A stretch of 19,143 nt of DNA, from assembly GCA_937902905.1 (NCBI GenBank), contig CALELW010000244.1, positions 1 to 19,143 on the forward strand, written 5' to 3'. Within the stretch, counting starts at the first letter, position 1. Each line of letters starts with the position of its first letter. This stretch comes from an uncultured Clostridium sp. Lineage in GTDB: Bacteria; Bacillota; Clostridia; Lachnospirales; Lachnospiraceae. The notes beneath the pieces are model-generated. The model was given only the letters and a program-made list of their open reading frames with translations, had not been told where the DNA came from and searched no databases. The position numbers and the translations under genes are program-made. Positions 1-7,647 of the stretch are shown one piece after another.

Positions 1-43
1 CCGCTGTGAGAACCTTGGCGAGTACCACCTTTGTTTTTCTCAT
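1..43 (-). CDS. 5' end of an unidentified, probably exported or membrane protein (partial)
   Basis: Only the first 14 codons lie in the window. They start with ATG at 43-41 and read MRKTKVVLAKVLTA. An AAGGAGG ribosome binding site lies at 55-61, about 11 nt upstream of the ATG, and a promoter-like sequence lies further upstream. The basic N-terminus followed by hydrophobic residues would suit a signal peptide or membrane anchor, but too little is visible to name a family. The gene runs off the left edge. Confidence 0.55.
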   Translation of the reverse strand, partial: MRKTKVVLAKVLTA

Positions 44-87
44 GATAAATAATACCTCCTTCGCATGTATAATGTCTACGATTATAT

Positions 88-115
88 AATATATTATATA
101 TACTGTTAGTGTCAA
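88..115 (-). promoter_or_regulatory. Sigma-A-type promoter of the leftward gene at the left edge
   Basis: Read leftward, a perfect TTGACA -35 box (110-115) is followed after 16 nt by TATATT (88-93). The surrounding AT repeat offers other -10 registers, such as TATTAT at 18 nt. It sits about 45 nt upstream of the start codon at 43 and is a good candidate for that gene's promoter. The exact -10 box is uncertain. Confidence 0.55.
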
Positions 116-184
116 TATAAATGTACTATTATATAAAATTGATGAACTATTCTATTCTAAATAGGGATGGTGGATATAGAATGC

Positions 185-320
185 CATGAATTCAGAAAAA
201 GTTTGCGCGTCATGGGCGCTCCCGCTTAACAAACTCGCAGAGGTATCGCTATGTAAAATACACATAACTGATACCTGCGGGTTTGTACCCATTCCTCACA
301 AACTTTTTTCTGAATTGATG
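185..320 (+). repeat. Structured dispersed palindromic repeat, copy A (candidate ncRNA)
   Basis: The element folds into one long hairpin. Outer arms 189-205 and 299-316 pair with a single bulge, and 185-187/318-320 extend them. Next come ATGGG (212-216)/CCCAT (288-292), then 231-247/270-284 with a 2-nt bulge (239-240), and an apical stem TATGT (250-254)/ACATA (262-266) closing a 7-nt loop. Bases 201-300 align without gaps to 17338-17437 (copy B) at about 76% identity, counted by eye, with compensatory changes in the stems. Wobble pairs such as T235-G280 exist only if the plus strand is transcribed. It occupies the middle of the 44-437 gap. The rest of that gap holds the leftward promoter and nothing else I recognise. 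Confidence 0.85.
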
Positions 321-437
321 CATACTATATAGAGAACACTGCTATTTAGGAAGAATTCGCATAAATTACATCATTGAGAAGTTCAATATAACAATTCCAT
401 AAAACACAGGTACGGCTCCATAATGGTAGTAATTTTT

Positions 438-1463
438 TTAATCCCGGTTTGCACACTTTTCCAACAATGCTTTTTGATTTTGTATCATCCATTCTCTGGC
501 AACTTCCTGATCTCTTCTTTGAAAATCTTTTTCTGTCGTTTGAATCATACCTGTTTTGCACTCTTTTTTGCTGCTCTCTTTTTCTCTAACCGCCAGCGAA
601 AATTCAATTTTCTCTACATTTTTTATCTTATTCTTTTTAAAAAAATCCTTTTTTACATCTAGCCAAAATATTGACTGGCAATTATTAAAAGTGATTATCT
701 GTGCAGTTTCAAGCACGTCGTTAAAATCATCATCTGAACATGTATAATTATTAAATGCTACATTTTCAATATCATAATCTATGTATTTCCCTGAATCATT
801 TATTAAAGCAAATTTATAATAATCTTTATACCTATCCAAATATTCAACTCTAATTCCGCGGCTATTATAAATTTCCTTTCCATATTCTTTTGACGACGTA
901 CTATCATATGCACTTGTTTTTACTCGTATTTGTCCGGTATCAAAAACTTTATCGTTGTCATATGCACAGAAAAGAATATCAATGCACTTTATTTCATGAA
1001 CCGACATCTCATAGAGCCACATATTATCTATTATTAACTCTTGCGTTACCGTCTTACCTTTTGCAACATCAAAATCCATATCAATTACGTTGTTTCCTGT
1101 CATAACACCGTTTATCGCATATGCATGGGCATAAAACCCAAGAGTTTTACCGGAATTATTTTTTACCTTAAAATTTAATTCATCACTTTCTGTATCATAA
1201 TCCAACACCCATATTTTCACTTTATTTTCGTCATAAACTTTTTCCTTTTTTACTGTAATATCCATTTCATCATAAGTATCTAAATCATCATCTTCATCAT
1301 AATTGTATGTATCATCGTTGTCTTGTGATATCGTATTTATATTTTGTAGTTGTTTGTTATTTTTAATATTACTGTTATCTGATAACCATAATATAATTCC
1401 CACATAGCCACACACAAGTATAATAATTAATACAATGAAAAATATACGAGATTTCCTTTTCAT
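438..1463 (-). CDS. Membrane-anchored protein with two tandem Ig-like domains, function unknown
   Basis: This 341-residue protein is not recognised by name. A short basic N-terminus (MKRKSR) precedes one membrane helix (about residues 8-27), so most of it should lie outside the membrane. An Asp/Glu/Tyr/Asn-rich linker (about 40-70) follows. Then come two related beta-rich modules at about 81-183 and 201-308, each with the pattern 'nnSGK...yNgv...' and a late '...IxxIeisF...' strand, and a charged helical tail (309-341). Similar Ig-like modules of unknown role are common in Clostridia lipoproteins and membrane proteins (family knowledge). I chose the ATG at 1463 because GAAAGGG precedes it at a good distance. 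An ATG at 1508 preceded by GGGGGAG is possible and would add 15 residues. No clear terminator follows the stop. Confidence 0.8.
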   Translation of the reverse strand: MKRKSRIFFIVLIIILVCGYVGIILWLSDNSNIKNNKQLQNINTISQDNDDTYNYDEDDDLDTYDEMDITVKKEKVYDENKVKIWVLDYDTESDELNFKVKNNSGKTLGFYAHAYAINGVMTGNNVIDMDFDVAKGKTVTQELIIDNMWLYEMSVHEIKCIDILFCAYDNDKVFDTGQIRVKTSAYDSTSSKEYGKEIYNSRGIRVEYLDRYKDYYKFALINDSGKYIDYDIENVAFNNYTCSDDDFNDVLETAQIITFNNCQSIFWLDVKKDFFKKNKIKNVEKIEFSLAVREKESSKKECKTGMIQTTEKDFQRRDQEVAREWMIQNQKALLEKCANRD

Positions 1464-1539
1464 ATCATTCACCCTTTCTTTTACACTCCGAACATGAATT
1501 AAATCCATGCGCAATCTCTCCCCCTTTTTTTATCATGTA

Positions 1540-1571
1540 ATTATATTACCATGATTTTACATTTTTGTCCA
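1540..1571 (-). promoter_or_regulatory. Probable promoter of the Ig-like membrane protein gene
   Basis: Read leftward, TGGACA (1566-1571) and TAATAT (1543-1548) are separated by 17 nt. An overlapping TATAAT (1540-1545) gives a 20-nt spacing. Transcription would start near 1533-1536, about 70 nt upstream of the preferred start codon at 1463. Confidence 0.5.
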
Positions 1572-1575
1572 TGCC

Positions 1576-1599
1576 GGATAAGCTTAAGGATAAGCTTAA
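1576..1599. repeat. Perfect 12-bp tandem duplication
   Basis: The 12-mer GGATAAGCTTAA occurs twice back to back (1576-1587 and 1588-1599), between the tRNA terminator and the promoter of the next leftward gene. It contains HindIII-like and AflII-like palindromes. No function is evident; replication slippage is the simplest explanation. Confidence 0.8.
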
Positions 1600-1611
1600 G
1601 AATCAGAATAA

Positions 1612-1642
1612 AACAAAAAAAGAAAGGTCTCTCGACCTTTCT
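1612..1642 (-). terminator. Rho-independent terminator of tRNA-Glu
   Basis: Read leftward, a perfect 9-bp stem AGAAAGGTC/GACCTTTCT (1634-1642 with 1621-1629) closed by a GAGA tetraloop is followed by a T-run (TTTTTTGTTT). It lies about 40 nt past the tRNA 3' end. Confidence 0.9.
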
Positions 1643-1679
1643 CCCAAAAAAATTTCAATATGTTTAATATAGTAAAAAG

Positions 1680-1751
1680 TAGTCCGTAGGGGAATCGAAC
1701 CCCTGTTTCTGCCGTGAGAGGGCAGCGTCTTAGCCGCTTGACCAACGGACC
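1680..1751 (-). tRNA. tRNA-Glu (anticodon CUC)
   Basis: Read leftward from 1751, the sequence folds as a cloverleaf. The acceptor stem GGTCCGT pairs with ACGGACT, with a G-U first pair. The D arm contains TTGGTCAAGCGGCTAAGAC, the anticodon stem CTGCC/GGCAG carries loop CTCTCAC (anticodon CTC), and the T arm is CAGGGGTTCGATTCCCCTA. The discriminator base is A and no CCA is encoded (ACTTTT follows). CUC reads the GAG codon. The gene stands alone with its own promoter and terminator rather than in an rRNA or tRNA cluster. Confidence 0.96.
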
Positions 1752-1764
1752 ATCAACAATTGCT

Positions 1765-1793
1765 ATTGTACTACAGACGACAACAAATTGCAA
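1765..1793 (-). promoter_or_regulatory. Promoter of tRNA-Glu
   Basis: Read leftward, TTGCAA (1788-1793), exactly 17 nt of spacer and TACAAT (1765-1770). The -10 box lies about 13 nt upstream of the mature tRNA 5' end, which gives a very short leader, as is usual for bacterial tRNA genes. Confidence 0.8.
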
Positions 1794-1874
1794 GTACTTT
1801 TTTTATTTTTTTTTAAAAAAAGCAAAAATACATATTAAAGCTATTTTTTCAGTTGATAATCAGATTCGCTAATC

Positions 1875-1903
1875 TTGACAATTCCTCCCTCTGACAATAT
1901 ACT
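1875..1903 (+). promoter_or_regulatory. Strong sigma-A promoter for the small rightward gene
   Basis: A perfect TTGACA (1875-1880), a 17-nt spacer and TATACT (1898-1903) point rightward and predict a start near 1910. The only rightward gene downstream is the 73-codon frame at 1959, which supports that gene being real. The -10 box abuts and partly overlaps the T-tract of the leftward polC terminator. Confidence 0.8.
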
Positions 1904-1926
1904 AAAAAGGCGGCAAAAGCCGCCTT
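1903..1926 (-). terminator. Rho-independent terminator of the polC transcript
   Basis: Read leftward, AAGGCGGC (1919-1926), loop TTTT, GCCGCCTT (1907-1914), then further T residues (TTTTTAGT counted from the stem end). The 8-bp stem is GC-rich. On the plus strand the same hairpin is followed only by ACATTTATT, so the minus strand is the likelier direction. It lies 258 nt beyond the polC stop, on the far side of the rightward gene 1959-2180. Confidence 0.75.
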
Positions 1927-1958
1927 ACATTTATTATATTTAAGAAAGAAGGGATACG

Positions 1959-2180
1959 ATGCGTTCTTCCAACGACCGCGAATCAGCCACTTACACGCGC
2001 AGTGCTCTCATCTGCTTTGTCTGTGTGGGCATCTGTCTGTATTTTGATATTCAGAAATACGTAAAAACCGGCTTTACCTTTGACCGGGAATTTTTCATAT
2101 CACTCGCTTTTTATATTTTGCTGACCGTCCTTGGCATCCGCTCCATCCTCAAAAGACGGAAGCTGAAAAAGGACGATTAG
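1959..2180 (+). CDS. Small two-helix membrane protein, function unknown
   Basis: This 73-residue protein is the only rightward gene in the window. It has a polar basic N-terminus, a hydrophobic helix at about 14-30 (ALICFVCVGICLYF), a short loop, a second helix at about 45-63 (FFISLAFYILLTVLGI) and a highly basic tail (KRRKLKKDD). This suggests a small integral membrane protein with both ends in the cytoplasm. A GAAAGAAGGG ribosome binding site precedes the ATG by 5 nt, and a consensus promoter lies at 1875-1903. It ends 3 nt before the polC stop codon (convergent), so polC readthrough to its terminator would cover the whole gene in antisense. I do not recognise a family. The good promoter and RBS argue against a spurious frame. 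Confidence 0.72.
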   Translation: MRSSNDRESATYTRSALICFVCVGICLYFDIQKYVKTGFTFDREFFISLAFYILLTVLGIRSILKRRKLKKDD

Positions 2181-2183
2181 TTA

Positions 2184-5100
2184 TCACATAAAATCTAACA
2201 ATGACATCTGGTCGCTGAGCGGGAGATCGCCGAGCATTCCCATCTCCCGCATCTTATCTACAATCGTACCGCTGACTTTACTGCGGTTTTTAAAGTTTTC
2301 ACATGAAGTAAACGGACCATCTTTTGCGGCTTCGACAACACCTTCTGCCGCCTTATCCCCCATACCGTCAATTGTATTTAATGCCGGCATAAGTTTCCCG
2401 TCAATAATTTGAAAATGTTTCGCTTTTGCCTTAAATATGTCAATCGGCATAAATTCATAGCCTCTGGCATACATTTCCTGAACAATTTTCATATCGCCAT
2501 ACGCTGCTTCTTCTTTCGGAGACAGCTGCTTTGCGGACAAACGCTTTTTGTAGTCTTTCATCGTCGCCTCTAACCGCTCTCTTCCCTGACACATCAATTC
2601 GTAATCAAATGCTTTTGCACGAATACTGAAGAAAGCCGCATAATAAGCAAGCGGATAATACACCTTGAAATATGCAATACGAAATGCCATCATAACATAC
2701 GCAACCGCATGCGCCTTCGGGAACATGTACTTAATCTTTCCACAGGATTCAATGTACCAGTCCGGTACTCCCGCCTGTTTCATTGTTTCTTTCCATTCTT
2801 CCCACTGCGGCACTTTTCCTTTCGCCACCAGTCCTTTACGAACCTTTTCCATGATATTAAATGCCGTGCCGTCTTCCACGCCCGTGTGAATTAAGTACGT
2901 CATAATATCATCACGCGTACAAATTGCCGTAGACAGTGTACAGTCACCTCTTGCAATATAATACTGCGCATTATTCAGCCACACATCCGTACCATGTGAC
3001 AGACCGGAAATACGCACAAGGTCAGAGAAGTTTTTCGGCTTTGTATCACGAAGCATCTGCATAACAAATTCTGTACCAAACTCCGGCACACCAAGACTTC
3101 CCAAATCCAATCCCATCAAATCATCCGGCGTAACACCTAGTGCCGATGTATTATTAAACAACGACAATACCTGCTCATCATCAAGCGGAATATTTAAGGC
3201 ATTCACACCGGTCAAATCCTCAAGCATCTTAATAATGGTAGGATCATCGTGTCCGAGTATGTCAAGTTTTAACAGGTTATGGTCAATCTTATGATAATCA
3301 AAATGCGTCGTAATAATGGATGTTGTCTGGTCATTTGCCGGATGCTGCACCGGCGTAAACGTATCAATCGACCATCCCATCGGAAGTACAACGATTCCTC
3401 CCGGATGCTGTCCGGTCGTACGGCGCACACCGACACACCCCTCTAACAGACGCTCGATTTCCACCGTCCTCTTAGGAATTCCTTTCTCCTCAAAATAATT
3501 TTTCACATAACCGTATGCCGTCTTATCCGCAAGCGTACCTACCGTACCGGCACGGAACGTCTGTCCGGCACCAAAAATAACTTCCGTATACGCATGGGCT
3601 TTACTCTGGTATTCACCGGAGAAGTTCAAGTCGATATCCGGCTCTTTATCCCCGTAAAATCCAAGGAATGTTTCAAACGGTATATCATGTCCATCGCGCA
3701 CAAGTTCTGCCCCGCAATTCGGACATTTCTTCGGCGGCATATCAAATCCGGAACTGCCGGCAAACGCTTTTACCTCGTCCGAATCAAAATCCGAATAATG
3801 GCATTTTTCGCAGTAATAATGTGCCGGAAGTGGATTTACCTCCGTGATACCGGACATTGTCGCAACGAAAGAAGAACCAACGGAACCACGCGAACCAACG
3901 AGATACCCGTCCTCATTCGATTTCCACACAAGTTTCTGTGCAATGATATACATTACGGCAAACCCGTTGGAAATAATGGAGTTTAACTCTCGCTCCAGCC
4001 GCTCTGAAACCTGCACCGGTAAATTATCCCCGTACATACTGTGCGCCTTATTGTAACAGATATCACGAAGTTCCTGATCGGAATTTTCAATAACCGGCGG
4101 ACATTTGTCCGGGAATACCGGCGATATCTTCTCAATCTGGTCGGCAATTAAATTCGTATTGGTAATAACAACTTCTTCTGCTTTTTCCTCACCTAAGTAG
4201 GAAAATTCCGAGAGCATCTCCTCGGTTGTTCGAAAATAAAGCGGCGGCTGTTTGCCATCATCCATCTTTTTACCGGCAAGCAGAATTGTACGATAAATAT
4301 CATCCTCCGGGTCAAGAAAATGGACATCACAGGTAGCGCAGACAGGCTTGTTATATTTTTCACCAAGCCTTACAATCCGGCGGTTCATTTCCTTTAAATC
4401 ATCCCACGTATTAATGTTTGCATAGGCACCTTTTTCCCTGTCAAACATAAATTCATTGTTGCCAATCGGCTGAATTTCCAGATAATCATAGAAATCCACC
4501 AATTCTTCAATTCTCTCCTCGTCCGCATCATCTAAGAGCGCACGGTACAGTTCGCCCGCCTCACATGCCGAACCGAGAATCAATCCTTCCCTGTATTTCA
4601 TTAACTGACTCTTTGGAATACGTGGCCGTCTGGCGTAATAGTCCAGATGTGCCATTGATACCAAATGATACAAATTCACACGTCCAACTTCATTTTTGGC
4701 GAGAATAATCGCGTGATAACTCGGCTTTTTCTTAATGATTTCCGGTGCCGAATGTGTCCTCTCATACAGCGCCTTCAAATCCGTAATGCCCTGTTTCTCT
4801 AACATCCGAATCATTTTCTCAAATATTTCCGCAGTTGCCTCAGCATCTTCGACCGCGCGATGGTGATTCACAAGTGAAATCTTCATCGTCTTTGCCACAT
4901 TATCGAGCGTATATTTCGCCAGATGTGGAAATAACACACGTGCCACACCAACCGTATCTACAACCGTATAATGAATATCTCTGCCCTGCTCGGCTCCCTT
5001 TTTGCAGATAAAACTATAGTCAAATCCGGCATTGTGGGCAACTAACACACACCCCTCGCAAAAATCAAGGAATTCCGGAAGTACCGTCTCAATTTTTGGC

Positions 5101-6560
5101 GCATCCCTTTCCATATCATCTGTAATACTTGTTACGTCAGTAATTCTCGGTGGAATTGCCACCTCCGGATTTACAAATGTACTGAAGCGGTCCGTGATTT
5201 TACCCTTTTCTACTTTCACCGCACCAATTTCGATAATGCGGTTTCTCGTTGGTGAAAAACCGGTTGTTTCCAAGTCAAAGACAACAAACGAATCCTGTAA
5301 AGTCTGCCCGTCATCATTTACAACGGTATCGTCCAAATCGTCTACTAAGTATGCCTCACAACCATAAATCACCTTAAAATTATCATCTTTAATGGCATGG
5401 TCTGCATCCGCAAAAGACTGAACAACACCATGGTCAGTAATCGCAATGGCAGGGTGTCCCCACTCCTGCGCTCTTGTTACTAATTTCTGACAGTCTACCA
5501 CCGCATCCATATCACTCATCTGCGTATGTGCATGAAGTTCCACACGTTTTACCGGTGCCTCGTCTTTTCTGCCAACGCGGAAATCATCAATTTCTTTGGC
5601 ACCGTCTATATTTTTAATCACAAGTTCCTTTGAATAATCATCAAAAGAAGCATGTCCTTTTACTTTTACATAATTTCCGCCCTTTATAAACTCAGAAAGA
5701 GACAACTCCTCTGCCTTTGTTTTTTTCACAAACATAAGACAGCGAATCGTATCGGTAAAATCCGTAATAGCAAAATTTATTATCAATTTTTCACCATTAC
5801 TGAATTCTCGCTCTTCCACACTTCGAATCATACCGGCGATAACGACTTCTCCAATTTCGTCCACAATATCGCTGATTGGCATAACTGCCCCTTCCACGTT
5901 GGAGCCAAAAAACACACCGGGGTCTCTTGCCGGTTTTTTCTTTGCCACATACGTTTTCTTTTTTTGTATCTTGCGTGCCTCTTCCACCGCTTCTTCATTT
6001 TCTTTCTCTTCTTTTTTTCGTACTACCGTATAAATTTCCGGCTCTTTGTTAATCTTACGTTCCTTTTTCTCATAGCGAAAAGAAATATCGACTTCCTGAC
6101 CGAAACTGCGTTTTAATCGTTTGGATAAAAATTCTTTTATTTCCTTACTTTTTTCATGACACAAAAAATCATCATCACAGGTTAAAATAATTGAGTTTCC
6201 CTCCACTTCAAATGGATGGCTGCAAAACTTCATATGTTCAATCGTGTCATGTTCTTTTAACTCTTCTTTTAAAATTTCTTCGCATTTTTCCACCAGTTCA
6301 TCCACATCGTAAGACGCTGCAAACGGGTAATACATCTCTAACTTTGGCTGCACTCCCATTTTACGGAACACCTGCGAATACAAAGCGTGCTCCATCGTAT
6401 GTATCGTTCGTCTGTGAAGCAGCTGGTCACTTTGACAGTAAATAAAGGCCAGCATCTTCGTACGCGATGCGCTGACCTTCTCTACCATAGTTCCTGAAAA
6501 ATAATTATATAAGGAGTCCTCGATTGATAATTCCGGAAATGCTTCAAAAAAATGTACCAC
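2184..6560 (-). CDS. polC: DNA polymerase III, PolC-type alpha subunit with built-in 3'-5' exonuclease
   Basis: PolC is the main replicative polymerase of low-GC Gram-positive bacteria. Numbered from the GTG at 6569 (subtract 3 for the preferred start), an N-terminal domain is followed by an OB-fold region (about 230-330). A PHP domain begins at HAHTQMSD (346-353) and is split by the exonuclease: Exo I DLETTG 432-437, Exo II VAHNAGFD 510-517, Exo III HHRAVEDAEAT 569-579. A four-Cys zinc site lies at about 920-952 (YYCEKC, KCPNC). The palm carries DIDLNFSGE (978-986) and KLDILGHDD (1101-1109), giving catalytic Asp 978, 980 and 1103. The C-terminal QMSLLDFM resembles the sliding-clamp motif. 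AAAGGGGTGA overlaps the GTG at 6569, so I prefer the GTG at 6560, giving 1458 residues. The stop-to-start gap after ispG is 16 nt, and all catalytic motifs are intact. Confidence 0.97.
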   Translation of the reverse strand: MVHFFEAFPELSIEDSLYNYFSGTMVEKVSASRTKMLAFIYCQSDQLLHRRTIHTMEHALYSQVFRKMGVQPKLEMYYPFAASYDVDELVEKCEEILKEELKEHDTIEHMKFCSHPFEVEGNSIILTCDDDFLCHEKSKEIKEFLSKRLKRSFGQEVDISFRYEKKERKINKEPEIYTVVRKKEEKENEEAVEEARKIQKKKTYVAKKKPARDPGVFFGSNVEGAVMPISDIVDEIGEVVIAGMIRSVEEREFSNGEKLIINFAITDFTDTIRCLMFVKKTKAEELSLSEFIKGGNYVKVKGHASFDDYSKELVIKNIDGAKEIDDFRVGRKDEAPVKRVELHAHTQMSDMDAVVDCQKLVTRAQEWGHPAIAITDHGVVQSFADADHAIKDDNFKVIYGCEAYLVDDLDDTVVNDDGQTLQDSFVVFDLETTGFSPTRNRIIEIGAVKVEKGKITDRFSTFVNPEVAIPPRITDVTSITDDMERDAPKIETVLPEFLDFCEGCVLVAHNAGFDYSFICKKGAEQGRDIHYTVVDTVGVARVLFPHLAKYTLDNVAKTMKISLVNHHRAVEDAEATAEIFEKMIRMLEKQGITDLKALYERTHSAPEIIKKKPSYHAIILAKNEVGRVNLYHLVSMAHLDYYARRPRIPKSQLMKYREGLILGSACEAGELYRALLDDADEERIEELVDFYDYLEIQPIGNNEFMFDREKGAYANINTWDDLKEMNRRIVRLGEKYNKPVCATCDVHFLDPEDDIYRTILLAGKKMDDGKQPPLYFRTTEEMLSEFSYLGEEKAEEVVITNTNLIADQIEKISPVFPDKCPPVIENSDQELRDICYNKAHSMYGDNLPVQVSERLERELNSIISNGFAVMYIIAQKLVWKSNEDGYLVGSRGSVGSSFVATMSGITEVNPLPAHYYCEKCHYSDFDSDEVKAFAGSSGFDMPPKKCPNCGAELVRDGHDIPFETFLGFYGDKEPDIDLNFSGEYQSKAHAYTEVIFGAGQTFRAGTVGTLADKTAYGYVKNYFEEKGIPKRTVEIERLLEGCVGVRRTTGQHPGGIVVLPMGWSIDTFTPVQHPANDQTTSIITTHFDYHKIDHNLLKLDILGHDDPTIIKMLEDLTGVNALNIPLDDEQVLSLFNNTSALGVTPDDLMGLDLGSLGVPEFGTEFVMQMLRDTKPKNFSDLVRISGLSHGTDVWLNNAQYYIARGDCTLSTAICTRDDIMTYLIHTGVEDGTAFNIMEKVRKGLVAKGKVPQWEEWKETMKQAGVPDWYIESCGKIKYMFPKAHAVAYVMMAFRIAYFKVYYPLAYYAAFFSIRAKAFDYELMCQGRERLEATMKDYKKRLSAKQLSPKEEAAYGDMKIVQEMYARGYEFMPIDIFKAKAKHFQIIDGKLMPALNTIDGMGDKAAEGVVEAAKDGPFTSCENFKNRSKVSGTIVDKMREMGMLGDLPLSDQMSLLDFM

Positions 6561-6576
6561 AAAAATCACCCCTTTC

Positions 6577-7629
6577 TCAATCTTTCCAGTGTAAAAGTTC
6601 CTGCCGCAAAGTTTCTAACAATTCACTTTCCGGCACTTTCTTTATAATTTCGCCCTTCTTAATCAATAAGCCTTCACCAATTCCTCCGGCAATCCCGATA
6701 TCGGCTTCCTTTGCCTCACCCGGACCATTTACTGCACAGCCCATAACGGCAACTTTGATATCCAAATCAAAATCTTTCACCATTTCTTCTACTTTGCCTG
6801 CCAGTGAAATCAAATCAATCTGGGTACGTCCGCAGGTCGGACAGGATACAACCTGCACACCGCCTTTGCGGAGCCCTAATGTCTGCAAAATCAGTTTTGC
6901 TGCCTGCACTTCTTTCACCGGGTCTCCGGTAAGAGAAACACGGATGGTATCGCCAATTCCCTGATATAAAATCGTACCAAGACCAACTGCCGATTTAATA
7001 CTTCCCGAATACACAGTTCCCGATTCCGTAATTCCTACATGCAGCGGAAAATCCGTCTGCTTTGCCAGTTCTTCATGCGCTTTGATACACATTAAAACAT
7101 CGGAGGACTTGATGCTGATTACCAAATTATCATATCCCATGTCCGTAATTATGGACACCTTGTCAAGTGCACTCTCAACCAGCCCCTGCGCGGTAACGCC
7201 GCCATATTTTTCAACCAGATTTTTCTCCAGAGAGCCACTGTTTACGCCGACGCGGATTGGCACCTGACGCTCTTTACAGCAGTCAACAACCGCCTTTATT
7301 CTCTCATTGCTGCCAATGTTTCCCGGATTAATTCTTATTTTATCTGCACCGTGTTCCACTGCCGCAATGGCAAGACGGTAATCAAAATGAATGTCCGCCA
7401 CCAAAGGAATGTGAATCTGTTTTTTAATCTCTTCCAAAGCTTTTGCCGCTTCCATTGTCGGAATAGCACAGCGAATAATTTCACAGCCAGCCTTCTCAAG
7501 CTGTAAAATCTGAGATACCGTTGCTTTCACATCTTCTGTTTTCGTATTTGTCATAGACTGGATAGCAATCGGATTTGTGCCGCCGATTGTCACTTTTCCA
7601 ATCTGAATTTCCTTTGTTTTATGACGCAT
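6577..7629 (-). CDS. ispG: 4-hydroxy-3-methylbut-2-en-1-yl diphosphate synthase
   Basis: IspG (GcpE) is the [4Fe-4S] enzyme that converts methylerythritol cyclodiphosphate to HMBPP, the next-to-last step of the MEP isoprenoid pathway. The 350-residue protein has the TIM-barrel N-terminal region (QSMTNTKTEDV, ADIHFDYRLA, KIRINPGNIG) and the C-terminal cluster domain. The iron-sulfur ligands are Cys263 and Cys266 (SCPTCGRT) and Cys298 (MGCAVNGPGE), with the conserved Glu305. An in-frame TTG at 7638 directly abuts AAAAGGGG and so lacks spacing. The ATG at 7629 has GGGG 9 nt upstream and is the better start. It begins 18 nt after rseP. Together with dxr and uppS it ties isoprenoid supply to undecaprenyl lipid synthesis in one run of genes. 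Confidence 0.96.
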   Translation of the reverse strand: MRHKTKEIQIGKVTIGGTNPIAIQSMTNTKTEDVKATVSQILQLEKAGCEIIRCAIPTMEAAKALEEIKKQIHIPLVADIHFDYRLAIAAVEHGADKIRINPGNIGSNERIKAVVDCCKERQVPIRVGVNSGSLEKNLVEKYGGVTAQGLVESALDKVSIITDMGYDNLVISIKSSDVLMCIKAHEELAKQTDFPLHVGITESGTVYSGSIKSAVGLGTILYQGIGDTIRVSLTGDPVKEVQAAKLILQTLGLRKGGVQVVSCPTCGRTQIDLISLAGKVEEMVKDFDLDIKVAVMGCAVNGPGEAKEADIGIAGGIGEGLLIKKGEIIKKVPESELLETLRQELLHWKD

Positions 7630-7647
7630 TCTTTTCAACCCCTTTTA

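Noticed and set aside
185..320. CRISPR repeat or rho-independent terminator as explanation for the palindromic repeats
   Set aside because: There is no repeat-spacer array. The stems are long and internally complex, with no GC-rich stem followed by a T-tract.
366..437. Hydrophobic 23-codon stretch in frame after the stop of the Ig-like protein (KNYYHYGAVPVFYGIVIL...)
   Set aside because: It could be a readthrough tail or remnant, but it is short and behind a TAA next to an A7 run, and no readthrough signal is visible. It could equally be chance.
346..561. 71-codon leftward frame overlapping the 3' end of the Ig-like protein gene
   Set aside because: It lies mostly inside the coding frame of 438-1463, has no ribosome binding site and no recognisable composition.
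1576..1599. Tandem 12-mer as an operator or attachment site
   Set aside because: No regulator or integrase gene nearby and no further copies in the window; simple slippage duplication is enough.
1596..1793. 65-codon leftward frame across the tRNA-Glu gene
   Set aside because: It runs through the tRNA and its promoter; coding is implausible.
5652..6116. 154-codon rightward open frame opposite polC, and similar frames at 3594-3986 and 5032-5367
   Set aside because: They are antisense shadows of the intact polC frame, without ribosome binding sites or promoters; composition follows from the codon pattern of polC.
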